In this document: positions 17,964 to 25,855 of the stretch, piece after piece
Numbering within the stretch: the stretch's first letter is position 1
How the letters are laid out: each line of letters starts with the position of its first letter
DNA from: Microbacteriaceae bacterium
GTDB taxonomy: Bacteria > Actinomycetota > Actinomycetes > Actinomycetales > Microbacteriaceae
Reading direction: 5' to 3'
Length of the DNA: 64,000 nucleotides
Assembly: GCA_025464975.1 (NCBI GenBank)
Contig: JAODMT010000004.1
Span: forward strand, 62,001 to 126,000
Made by a program: the position numbers and the translations under genes
Notes under the pieces: model-generated
Database searches by the model: none
What the model was told of the DNA's origin: nothing
The model's input: only the letters and a program-made list of their open reading frames with translations

Positions 17964-19046
17964 TTGAAAGTTGGAAAGATGTATATAACGAAAAAGAGGC
18001 TGACATCGTGGTCAGCAGCTGTGGTCGTCGCCGCAGCGCTGACCCTCGCAGCAGCCGGATGCTCCGCGTCGAGCACCGGCGCCAAATCCACCCCCCTCGA
18101 AGTCGGAGACAAACCGGCCCCCAGCCTTTACTGCAGCTCCACTTGCCAGTCGCAGCTCGTCCTGAAGGCGGCTCCCGCTTCGGTAAAGTGCTCCATCGGC
18201 GTGTCGTGGAGCGCGACTTCGTTCCCATATGGGGCCACTTCATCGAAGCAGATCCCGGAGCTGGCTAAGAAGTGGTTCCCCGGAATGCAGGTCACAGTTA
18301 CTGATGGCCAGAACGACGCCTCGATCCAGTCGGGCCAAGTTGATCAGCTGGTGGCTCAGGGTATCAAGGTCCTCATCATCTCCTCGCGTGACTCCGACGC
18401 GCTCAAGGGCGCTGTCGACCGTGCCCTAAAGGCCGGAGTTAGGGTCATCGCCGCGGACCGCAACGTGAACACGACCGTGGACACCTACATCGGTTCCGAC
18501 AATGGCGAAGCCGGTGTCGTCAGCGGGCAGAACATAGCCAAGGTTCTGGGCTCAAGTGGCAAGATCGTCGAACTCGCGGGCAGCCTGGGTGCTTCGCCGA
18601 CGATCGCCCGCGGTGACGGGCTCCGCACGGGGCTCAAGGGCTCGAGCGTGAAGATTGTTACAACGCAGACCGCGGATTACGACCAGGCAAAGGGTCTCTC
18701 GGTCATGCAGGACCTGCTGCAAAAGTACCAGCCCGGCTCGATCAACGGCGTCTACACCCACAACGACCAGATGGCCTTCGGCGCTATCCAGGCACTCAAG
18801 GAAGCCGGTCGCGACAAGGAGATCAAGGTTTTCAGCATCGACGGAGAAGAGAAGGCTCTCGCTGACATCAAGAACGGCTCGATGGAGGCGACCGTCGGCT
18901 ACCCGATCGTGACAAAGGAGTCGGTGATCGCCGCAGCGAAGCTCTGCTCTGGTGAGACCGTCGACAAGCGCATCAAGCTCGACTCCACTCTGATCACCAA
19001 GCAGAACGTTGCGAAGTACGTCGGGAAGAGCCCTCAGGACGAGTAA
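17964..19046 (+). CDS. Sugar ABC transporter substrate-binding lipoprotein
   Basis: 360 residues. A signal peptide ends in a lipobox (LTLAAAGC), so the mature protein should be lipid-anchored outside the membrane. The rest is a type I periplasmic-binding fold like RbsB, with VDQLVAQGIKVLIISSRDSDAL, VIAADRNVN, IGSDNGEAGVVSG and YTHNDQMAFGAIQALKEAG. The N-terminal stretch after the lipid cysteine carries three further cysteines (LYCSSTC ... VKCSIG), unusual for this family. Starts possible at TTG 17964 or ATG 17979. The ligand is not deducible; the neighbours point to a sugar, glycoside or cyclitol. Confidence 0.92.
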   Translation: MKVGKMYITKKRLTSWSAAVVVAAALTLAAAGCSASSTGAKSTPLEVGDKPAPSLYCSSTCQSQLVLKAAPASVKCSIGVSWSATSFPYGATSSKQIPELAKKWFPGMQVTVTDGQNDASIQSGQVDQLVAQGIKVLIISSRDSDALKGAVDRALKAGVRVIAADRNVNTTVDTYIGSDNGEAGVVSGQNIAKVLGSSGKIVELAGSLGASPTIARGDGLRTGLKGSSVKIVTTQTADYDQAKGLSVMQDLLQKYQPGSINGVYTHNDQMAFGAIQALKEAGRDKEIKVFSIDGEEKALADIKNGSMEATVGYPIVTKESVIAAAKLCSGETVDKRIKLDSTLITKQNVAKYVGKSPQDE

Positions 19047-19130
19047 CTCGAACCGCATCCAGAAATGACGCGAGGAGGGGCTGGGATATCGGCCCAGCTC
19101 CTCCTCCTCCACAAACAAAGGACTAAGTAC

Positions 19131-20000
19131 ATGAGAATCTCTTACAACACCTGGGCCTATTCGAGCTTCTTCGTGTGGGTTCCTGCATACACGCTCGACG
19201 AGACAATCAAGCGCATCGCGGGGCTCGGCTACGACGGGATCGAAATCGGCGCGGCGGCCCCTCACGCTTACCCGCCCCACCTCAGTGCCGACCGTCGCGT
19301 GCAGGTCCGCGATCTGCTGCAGGAGCACAACCTCGCGCTTTCGAGCATGCTGCCCGCTCCATCCGGGGGCCCCGGCAACAACCCGGCGTCGCCCAACATC
19401 GAGGAACGTCGTGCGACCGTGGAGCACTACAAGGAGCTCGCCGACCTCACCGCCTTCTGGGGTGGCAAGACCCTCATATACCTGCCCGGCTGGATCATCT
19501 TCGGCACGACCCGCCGTCAGGCATGGGCCTGGAGTCGTGAGGTCCTCACGGAGGTCGCCGACGCGATCGCGCACACCGGTGTTACCCTCGTCATCGAGCC
19601 CACATCGCACGACACGAACCTCTGCATGTCGGCCGATGATGCCATCGAACTCATGCAGGACGTCGACCGCCCGAACGTGAAGCTGATGTTCGACACCTTC
19701 CACGTTCTGTACAGCAAAGAAGTCATGAGCGACTATCCCTACAAGATGGGCGCGGACCTCAAGCACATCCACATTTCGGACAACGATCGTCTCCCTCCAG
19801 GTTCGGGCGTGGGGGACTTCCCGTCGCTCATCGACTCGCTCATCGAGAACGGCTTCGACGGCTACTTGACGATGGAGACGGGATTCCACCGCCGCGGAAT
19901 CGAACCGGACGAGGACGCCCGTACATCGATCGAGTACCTGCGACCGCTCGTCGAGTCCAAGCTCGCCGAACACGCGGCCAAGAAGTCGAAGGATCAGTAA
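19131..20000 (+). CDS. TIM-barrel sugar isomerase/epimerase
   Basis: 289 residues from the ATG at 19131 with AAAGGA upstream. Xylose-isomerase-like AP-endonuclease-2 fold; the four metal ligands expected for this family can be placed at E156 (VIEPTSHD), D188 (MFDTFHV), H214 (HIHISD) and E249 (METGF). Members include tagatose 3-epimerases, hydroxypyruvate isomerases, inosose isomerases and the eliminases or deglycosidases that act on 3-keto glycosides. It overlaps the following gene by one base (TAATG), which ties it to the oxidoreductase pair. The exact reaction is not known. Confidence 0.88.
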   Translation: MRISYNTWAYSSFFVWVPAYTLDETIKRIAGLGYDGIEIGAAAPHAYPPHLSADRRVQVRDLLQEHNLALSSMLPAPSGGPGNNPASPNIEERRATVEHYKELADLTAFWGGKTLIYLPGWIIFGTTRRQAWAWSREVLTEVADAIAHTGVTLVIEPTSHDTNLCMSADDAIELMQDVDRPNVKLMFDTFHVLYSKEVMSDYPYKMGADLKHIHISDNDRLPPGSGVGDFPSLIDSLIENGFDGYLTMETGFHRRGIEPDEDARTSIEYLRPLVESKLAEHAAKKSKDQ

Positions 20001-20548
20001 TGTCAGGGTCTGCTTCTTCCGAAGACTCGGCTCTCCTCTTCCTTAACCGAACCGAGGCACGCGCGGTGGCCGCTTTCACTTCTGAGCTCATCCCATCAGA
20101 AGAAGGGTCGCCCGGTGCGGTGGAGGCAGGAGTAACCACCTACATAGATCGGGCGCTGGCAGGTTTCATGCGGGATCTGCAACCGGTCTATCGGCGTGGG
20201 CTTGAGGCACTAGCGGACCTCGCCGCGGAGCGCTTCGGGTGTTCGTTCGGCGAGGCGACGAGCGCACAAAAGCGGCATCTCATTGCCGAATTGGACGACC
20301 TGGGAAGAAATGAACCCGCCAATTTCCTCGGGCAGTTCTTTCGCATCGTGCGCGAGCACACCATCCAGGGGTTCTTCGGCGATCCTGCCTATGGCGGCAA
20401 TCGGGACACTGTCGGCTGGAAGCTGGTTGGCTTCCCCGGCGCCCAGTGGGGCTATACATCCGAGCAGATGCAACGGGGCGTTGATTCCAGGACGTTCCCG
20501 ATCCTCACCGTGAAGGACCTTTACGCACGAATTGGAGAGGCGAAGTGA
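20000..20548 (+). CDS. Gluconate 2-dehydrogenase subunit 3 family protein
   Basis: 182 residues resembling the small (gamma) subunit that accompanies membrane or periplasmic GMC dehydrogenases: FLNRTEARAVAAFTSELIPSEE at the start, YIDRALAGF, and GFFGDPAYGGNRDTVGWKLVGFPG near the end. In characterised systems this subunit assists folding or export of the flavoprotein and has a Tat signal. No twin-arginine or hydrophobic signal is present here, which suggests a cytoplasmic complex. It is coupled by overlap to genes on both sides. Confidence 0.88.
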   Translation: MSGSASSEDSALLFLNRTEARAVAAFTSELIPSEEGSPGAVEAGVTTYIDRALAGFMRDLQPVYRRGLEALADLAAERFGCSFGEATSAQKRHLIAELDDLGRNEPANFLGQFFRIVREHTIQGFFGDPAYGGNRDTVGWKLVGFPGAQWGYTSEQMQRGVDSRTFPILTVKDLYARIGEAK

Positions 20549-22278
20549 TCGAGAAGTTCGACGCCATCGTCGTGGGCATGGGTTCTTCGGGGGGCATCGT
20601 CGCCGAACAGCTCACAAAGTCGGGAGCCAGGGTGCTTGGTCTCGAGAAGGGTCCGGAGTACTCCCAAGAGGACTTCGAAGTCAAAGCCGACGAACTCCGT
20701 TACTACCAGCGCGGCGCCATAGTCGCGGGCGTTGCGGTGGATCCCGTGACATGGCGGCCCGACGAGAAGACTCAGGCCCGTGTGCTTCCCTGGTCGGCGG
20801 GTGCCCTCGGGACCGACGAGCCCCTGTATGGTCTTCCGTCGATCGGCACCGGTGGTGGGACCCTTCACTGGGGTGCGGCGGCGTACCGATTCCGGGAGGC
20901 CGACTTTCGGATGAAGTCTGCCATCGCCGAGCGGTTCGGCCACGGCGCTCTTCCTGAAGGCTCCACTCTCGCCGACTGGCCAATCTCTTACGCCGACCTC
21001 GAACCGTACTACGAGAAAGTTGAGCACCAACAGGGTTATTCAGGGCGCGCAGGAAACGTCGACGGCGAATTCCCCGAGGGGACCAACCCATTCGATGTGT
21101 GGAGGCGCAGTGACTATCCGATGCCCCCAGTCACGCAGGGCCCCGGGGACCTGCCCTGGGTGGAGGCGACAAAACGGCTGGGCTATCACCCGTTCCGTCA
21201 ACCGCTCGCTATCAACTCGCAGGAGTACAAGGGCCGTCCTGCGTGCGTGAACTGCGGCTTCTGCCACGGCTTCCCGTGCCATGTGAAGGCGAAGTCCACG
21301 ACGCAAGTCACGTCCATACCTGCGGCGAAGGCAACCGGAAACCTCGACCTTCGGGCTAACAGCCGCGTTCTGCGCGTGAACCGTTCCGCAGATGGTCGCC
21401 GTGTCACTGGGGTTACGTATGTGGATTCGGCCGACCAGATCCACGAGGTCGAGGCGGAGATCGTTGTCCTTGCGGCGTATGCGCTTGAGAACGTGCGCCT
21501 AATGCTGGTGTCGGGAATTAACAAGAACGGCCAGGTCGGCCAGCACTTCCAGACGCACAATTTCGGCTGGTTCGGGTCAATCCTTCCGGAAGCGACGAAT
21601 CCGTTCATCGGCACGTTCAACGCCTCGAGCGCCATCGACGACTTCACATCCGAATTGGTGCCGGACAATGATCTCGGGGTTCTCTGGGGCTCCCCGATTA
21701 TTAGCGTGACAGGCGACCTGCAGCCGATCGAGGCTTACCACAACATGAACCCGTCGGTTCAAAAGTGGGGCCTGGAACTCAAGCACTGGCTGCGGGACAA
21801 CTACCGCCACATGCACCGCATGTACTCCCAGACGACCAACTTCCCTTACGCGCGGCACTATGTCGACCTGGACCCGTCGGTCAAGGATCGATGGGGCCAG
21901 CCGGCGATTCGCATCACTCACGAGTGGGAGGATCACGACGCGAACTCGGTGAGCCTGATGGGGCGGTACAAGGAGAAGATCGCGCGCGAAATGGGCGCGA
22001 CCGAGTTCTGGATGGATTCGCCGCGACCGCCGTACCACCTCTCCACGCATGACGTAGGAGTCCACCGAATGGGCCTCGACCCTGCGACGTCCGTCACGGA
22101 TCCGTTCGGTCACGTGCACGAATGCGACGGACTCTACGCGGTTGGGGGCGGCGGATTCGTCAGCTACGGGGGTTATAACCCGAACGAGACGATCCAGGCC
22201 CTCGCCTACATGAGTGCTGGACACCTGATCGAGAATCTCGGCTCAACCGCAGGACGAAGCCAGGCCCATGTCGCGTGA
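20545..22278 (+). CDS. GMC-family FAD oxidoreductase with cysteine cluster (glycoside 3-dehydrogenase-like)
   Basis: 577 residues from the GTG at 20545, overlapping the small subunit by 4 bp. The FAD site is VVGMGSSGGIVAEQL with LGLEKG; the C-terminal GMC domain has HDVGVHRMGLDP and GYNPNETIQALAYMSAGHL. Four closely spaced cysteines (C234, C237, C240, C245 in CVNCGFCHGFPC) match the region that binds a 3Fe-4S cluster in FAD glucose dehydrogenase and glucoside 3-dehydrogenase. Together with the subunit-3 partner, this favours oxidation of a sugar or glycoside hydroxyl with electrons leaving through the cluster. No signal peptide is visible. Substrate and acceptor are unproven. Confidence 0.88.
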   Translation: MIEKFDAIVVGMGSSGGIVAEQLTKSGARVLGLEKGPEYSQEDFEVKADELRYYQRGAIVAGVAVDPVTWRPDEKTQARVLPWSAGALGTDEPLYGLPSIGTGGGTLHWGAAAYRFREADFRMKSAIAERFGHGALPEGSTLADWPISYADLEPYYEKVEHQQGYSGRAGNVDGEFPEGTNPFDVWRRSDYPMPPVTQGPGDLPWVEATKRLGYHPFRQPLAINSQEYKGRPACVNCGFCHGFPCHVKAKSTTQVTSIPAAKATGNLDLRANSRVLRVNRSADGRRVTGVTYVDSADQIHEVEAEIVVLAAYALENVRLMLVSGINKNGQVGQHFQTHNFGWFGSILPEATNPFIGTFNASSAIDDFTSELVPDNDLGVLWGSPIISVTGDLQPIEAYHNMNPSVQKWGLELKHWLRDNYRHMHRMYSQTTNFPYARHYVDLDPSVKDRWGQPAIRITHEWEDHDANSVSLMGRYKEKIAREMGATEFWMDSPRPPYHLSTHDVGVHRMGLDPATSVTDPFGHVHECDGLYAVGGGGFVSYGGYNPNETIQALAYMSAGHLIENLGSTAGRSQAHVA

Positions 22279-23104
22279 AAGTGCGGTGGATGAGTCGTTC
22301 GCTAGCCGTGTCGCGTTCATCACCGGCGCCGGACGCGGCCAGGGGCGAAGCCACGCGCTGCGACTGGCTGAGCTCGGAGCCGATGTGGCGCTCGTCGATC
22401 TCGGCTCCGTGGGCAGCGTATCTTCGCCGACCTACGCCACCGCGACCCGCGATGAACTGAACTCGGTCGCCGACGAGGTTCGTGGCCTCGGACGACGCGC
22501 ACTCGTCGTAGAGGCGGACGTACGGTCGGCAGAACAAATGGTGGACGCTGCCGCCAGCGCGGTCCGCGAACTTGGCCAGATCGATTACGTGGTAGCTAAC
22601 GCGGGCATCACCGACGGCTTCGCGCCGACGTGGGAGCTCGCGCCCGAGAACTGGCAGACGATGATCGACATCAACCTGACCGGTGTCTTCCACACGGTTC
22701 GTGCCGCAATCCCGCACCTGCTGGTCGAGCCAGCCGGTCGCGGGCTCGTGCTGATCGGATCGGGCGTGGCGATCAAAGCAGTTCCAAATCTCAGCCACTA
22801 CGTGGCGGCCAAGTATGGAGTACGCGGTCTCGCCGCCGCGCTGGCTGCCGAGCTCGGCCCATACGGAATTCGTTGCAATAGTGTCCACCCGGCTGGCATC
22901 AACACCGAGATGACGACCGCGATGGTCGAGCTCAACGGAATTCCGCGCGAGGAGTTGCTCGAGCGGTTCCGGAGCGGACAGCTGCTCCAGATGAACGTCG
23001 AGATCTCAGACATCACGGCTGCCGTCGTGTGGCTGCTATCCGACGAAGCGCGGTTCGTCACCGGGGTCGAACTCACCGTCGATGCCGGCGAATCCAAGAA
23101 GTGA
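22268..23104 (+). CDS. Short-chain dehydrogenase, mycofactocin-coupled type
   Basis: 278 residues, overlapping the GMC gene by 11 bp. The nucleotide motif is GAGRGQGRSHALRLAELGAD, and an insertion after beta-2 (SVSSPTYATATRDELNSVAD) precedes GRRALVVEADVRS. Both features mark the SDR subgroup whose tightly held NAD(H) is recycled by mycofactocin. Catalytic residues are S165, Y178 and K182 (SHYVAAKYG). It likely oxidises an alcohol in the same pathway as the GMC enzyme. The mycofactocin biosynthesis genes are not in this window. Confidence 0.88.
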   Translation: MSRESAVDESFASRVAFITGAGRGQGRSHALRLAELGADVALVDLGSVGSVSSPTYATATRDELNSVADEVRGLGRRALVVEADVRSAEQMVDAAASAVRELGQIDYVVANAGITDGFAPTWELAPENWQTMIDINLTGVFHTVRAAIPHLLVEPAGRGLVLIGSGVAIKAVPNLSHYVAAKYGVRGLAAALAAELGPYGIRCNSVHPAGINTEMTTAMVELNGIPREELLERFRSGQLLQMNVEISDITAAVVWLLSDEARFVTGVELTVDAGESKK

Positions 23105-23143
23105 CCTTCCGCCTCACCAATTAGCTACGAAAGGCCCCCTGAA

Positions 23144-24337
23144 ATGACTTCAGAACGTGTTCTCCGTGTCGGTATCGTCGGGCTCGAATTCGGCGCCGAA
23201 TTCATCCCGATTTACCAGCGTCACCCGAATGCCGAAATGTACGCCATCTGCCAGCGCACCGAGTCGAAACTCAACGAAATCGGCGACGCGTACGGAATCG
23301 ACGTCCGTTACACCGAATATGAAAAGATGCTCGCCGACCCGAACATCGACGTCATTCACATCAACACGCCCCTGCAGCTTCACGCAGATCAAGTCGTAGC
23401 GGCGCTCGAGGCTGGGAAGCACGTGGGATGCACGATCCCGATGGCTACCTCAGTCGAAGACTGCCGCCGCATCGTCGAAGCCCAGCAGAAGTCCGGGCTC
23501 ACGTACATGATGATGGAGACGACGCTTTATACGCGGGAGTTTCTTTTCGTCCAGGATCTCTACAGGTCGGGCAAGCTCGGCAAAGTGCAGTTCCTGCGCG
23601 CATCGCACCACCAGGACATGACGGGATGGCCGTCGTACTGGGATGGCATGCCGCCGATGCACAACGCAACGCATGCAATCGGCCCGATTCTGGGGCTTAC
23701 AGACCACCAAGCGGAATCAGTGCAGTGCCTCGGTTCCGGCAGCGTATTCGACGCGATGAAGGGGCAGTACGGATCGCCATTCGCGGTGGAGTCGACCCAC
23801 ATCCGCTTCCTCGATAGCGACGTTGGTGCCGAGGTCACACGCCACCTGTGGGCGGTCGCGCGGCAGTACCGTGAGAGTTTCGACGTGTACGGGGCGATCC
23901 GCTCGTTCGAGTGGTCGCAGACCGAGTCAGGAAAGCACAAGATCTTCTTGGGCGAAGGCGTGCACGACGTCGAGATCCCCGACTTCGCATCGCGGCTGCC
24001 GGTCGAGATCCAGTCGTTCACGCGGGCTGGCGTATATGGCGGGGGCGAGGGGTCCGAGAGTCACCGGTCGTTCGTCCAGGGCGGCGGCCACGGCGGGTCC
24101 CACCCGCACCTGGCGCACCACTTGCTGATGGCGGCACTCGGTGAGGAGGAGGCCTACCCCAACGCCGTACAGGCGGCAAACATCACGTGCTCCGGGATAC
24201 TCTCCCACGAGTCGGCGCTCAAAGGCGGGGCGTTGATTCACCTGCCCGAGTGGACGCTATCGGACAAAAAGCCGTGCCTCATCGAGCTCGACCAGGACAC
24301 GCAGCCGGCGTGGGCCAACGAGACCGCCTTCCTGTAG
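23144..24337 (+). CDS. Gfo/Idh/MocA-family oxidoreductase with altered active-site motif
   Basis: 397 residues from the ATG at 23144, with GAAAGG upstream. N-terminal Rossmann fold (VGIVGLEFGAEF) and a C-terminal alpha/beta domain, as in sugar and inositol dehydrogenases. The usual EKP motif that supplies the catalytic lysine is replaced: GKHVGCTIPMATSVEDC instead of a CEKP sequence. It is the last intact gene of the sugar operon and is followed two bases later by the start of a decayed aldo/keto reductase. It probably acts on an oxidised sugar, perhaps with non-redox or altered chemistry. Confidence 0.88.
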   Translation: MTSERVLRVGIVGLEFGAEFIPIYQRHPNAEMYAICQRTESKLNEIGDAYGIDVRYTEYEKMLADPNIDVIHINTPLQLHADQVVAALEAGKHVGCTIPMATSVEDCRRIVEAQQKSGLTYMMMETTLYTREFLFVQDLYRSGKLGKVQFLRASHHQDMTGWPSYWDGMPPMHNATHAIGPILGLTDHQAESVQCLGSGSVFDAMKGQYGSPFAVESTHIRFLDSDVGAEVTRHLWAVARQYRESFDVYGAIRSFEWSQTESGKHKIFLGEGVHDVEIPDFASRLPVEIQSFTRAGVYGGGEGSESHRSFVQGGGHGGSHPHLAHHLLMAALGEEEAYPNAVQAANITCSGILSHESALKGGALIHLPEWTLSDKKPCLIELDQDTQPAWANETAFL

Positions 24338-24339
24338 AC

Positions 24340-24640
24340 ATGGCGGAGCTCAATGACTTGGTCCGGGCCGGATGTCGGCTTCGGAACATATCCACCCGTA
24401 GGGCGCAAATGCGGAGCAGGCGACCATATTCGCGCTTGAGATGGGGTACCGGTTGATCGACACGGCCGCGAGCTAAGGCAACGAGGGAGCCGTCGGCGTC
24501 GCGTTTGCCCGATCATCCGTGTCGAATATGTGGACGTGTGCCTGACGCATTGGCCGAATCCGCGCGTCGACAAGTACGTTGATTCATCGCGGGCGATGAT
24601 CAGCAGCCTGGCGCGCCCCAACGGCCGCTGGTTGGACGGA
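24340..24640 (+). pseudogene. Aldo/keto reductase remnant
   Basis: Pieces of one aldo/keto reductase survive in order but in different frames: an ATG at 24340 (MAELND), then PDVGFGTYPPVG (from 24368), then ALEMGYRLIDTAAS followed by a TAA at 24474 where the family has tyrosine and then GNEGAVGVA, then VEYVDVCLTHWPNPRVDKYVD (24521-24583). These match the family's GFGTY, GYRxIDTAxxYGNE and YVDLYLIHWP motifs. Frameshifts, a stop, an internal deletion and loss of the C-terminal half make it non-functional. It was evidently once the last gene of the sugar operon. Confidence 0.85.
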
Positions 24641-24682
24641 GACCCGGAACGTCCTGAGCAGCCACGATCTACTCCATTCCCA

Positions 24683-25687
24683 CTAGTCCGACGAAACGGA
24701 TGTGCGCCCCATCGTGTCCGACGGTTGTTCGGAAAAGCGGTGTCGGTAGCTAGCGGCGAATCGCCCGAAGTGGCTGATTCCCCATTTCGCGGCGACCTCG
24801 GTCACGGTCACCGAACCCGGTTCGGCATCAGAAAGCTCCTTGTGTATCTGCTCCAGGCGCAACTGACGGAGGTACGTCATTGGAGTGGTGCTCATCGATC
24901 TGCGAAACCCTTCCTGGAGGCTGCGCACACTGACACCGACATCGCCCGCCAGCTCGGAGACCGTCCACCCGTGCTCCGGGCTGTCCCTGAGCAATTCCAC
25001 CGCTTGCGCTACGGGACGGGTTCCGGCAGAGGCAGCGGTGGTGGAGCTGAGGGCCGCAGAGTGGTTATGTGGTTGAGCAAGCAGGAGGGACTCCATCAGC
25101 ACTTGTTCAAGGCGCTGCGCGGCGAGCGGATGTTGGAGCAGCCCGCCTTCGTTCTTCGACGCCAGATCGATGAGATGGAGTATCTGAAGCACCGTGCAGC
25201 CTGGTCCCGTCGTCAGGTCCAGTTCGGCGGAAAACACAAGCGGTTTGACGACGCTGCGGCCGAGGAGATTTTCCAGTTCCAGCTGCAATTCCGCGCGAGG
25301 AACCATCACCGACACCTGTGCAAAATCCTTATCGCAATCCAGAACGGCGGGGTGGCCGGGCACGAACACGGCGGCAGTCCGCGGTGTTCCATAGACGGGC
25401 TTGTGCATGCCAGCACGCATCGTGGCTCTGCCCGTCAACGGTATGTCGACGTGGTAGTCGGTGGCTTCACTCGTGCGGATCCGAACGGCGTCGCCGAATC
25501 GCAGGTAGCCTGCCGTCACTCGCCCCACCTTGATGACGTTAAGGCTCAGATCCAGCGCGGTGGACGGCGAGGCGGAGGCAAAGTCCAGGGGCAGGAATAT
25601 GTCGCTGAGCACTTGGCGTGCGTGGTCGATGTCGCCTGACGATGCGACCGGGTGACTCCGGAACATCTCACTGGTGACTAATGGCAC
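24683..25687 (-). CDS. AraC-family transcriptional regulator
   Basis: 334 residues. The N-terminal ~200 residues form a cupin-like ligand/dimer domain of the AraC_binding_2 type (VDIPLTGRATM, FVPGHPAVLDC). The C-terminal ~110 residues carry the double helix-turn-helix: WTVSELAGDVGVSVRSLQEGFRR, then TVTEVAAKWGISHFGRFAASYRHRF. The gene faces the 3' end of the sugar operon across the aldo/keto reductase remnant and may regulate that operon or a lost gene; its own targets are unknown. Confidence 0.9.
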   Translation of the reverse strand: MPLVTSEMFRSHPVASSGDIDHARQVLSDIFLPLDFASASPSTALDLSLNVIKVGRVTAGYLRFGDAVRIRTSEATDYHVDIPLTGRATMRAGMHKPVYGTPRTAAVFVPGHPAVLDCDKDFAQVSVMVPRAELQLELENLLGRSVVKPLVFSAELDLTTGPGCTVLQILHLIDLASKNEGGLLQHPLAAQRLEQVLMESLLLAQPHNHSAALSSTTAASAGTRPVAQAVELLRDSPEHGWTVSELAGDVGVSVRSLQEGFRRSMSTTPMTYLRQLRLEQIHKELSDAEPGSVTVTEVAAKWGISHFGRFAASYRHRFSEQPSDTMGRTSVSSD

Positions 25688-25855
25688 CCCGAGATTATAG
25701 TTCTGCCGTCTGTGCCTGGTTCGGGTACGGCGTGGATCACACTCCCGCGCAAAGTGGATGTTCGTCCGCGTTGGCCGGATTTCGCGCTGGGCAACGTCAA
25801 TCTACCTTTGATACATCTGCAGCAGACGGCTGCCGTTTGTGACTTCGGGGATTCG

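Noticed and set aside
18552-19973. 473-codon minus-strand frame opposite the binding protein and isomerase genes
   Set aside because: It spans two real genes, has no recognisable domain, and arises from codon bias.
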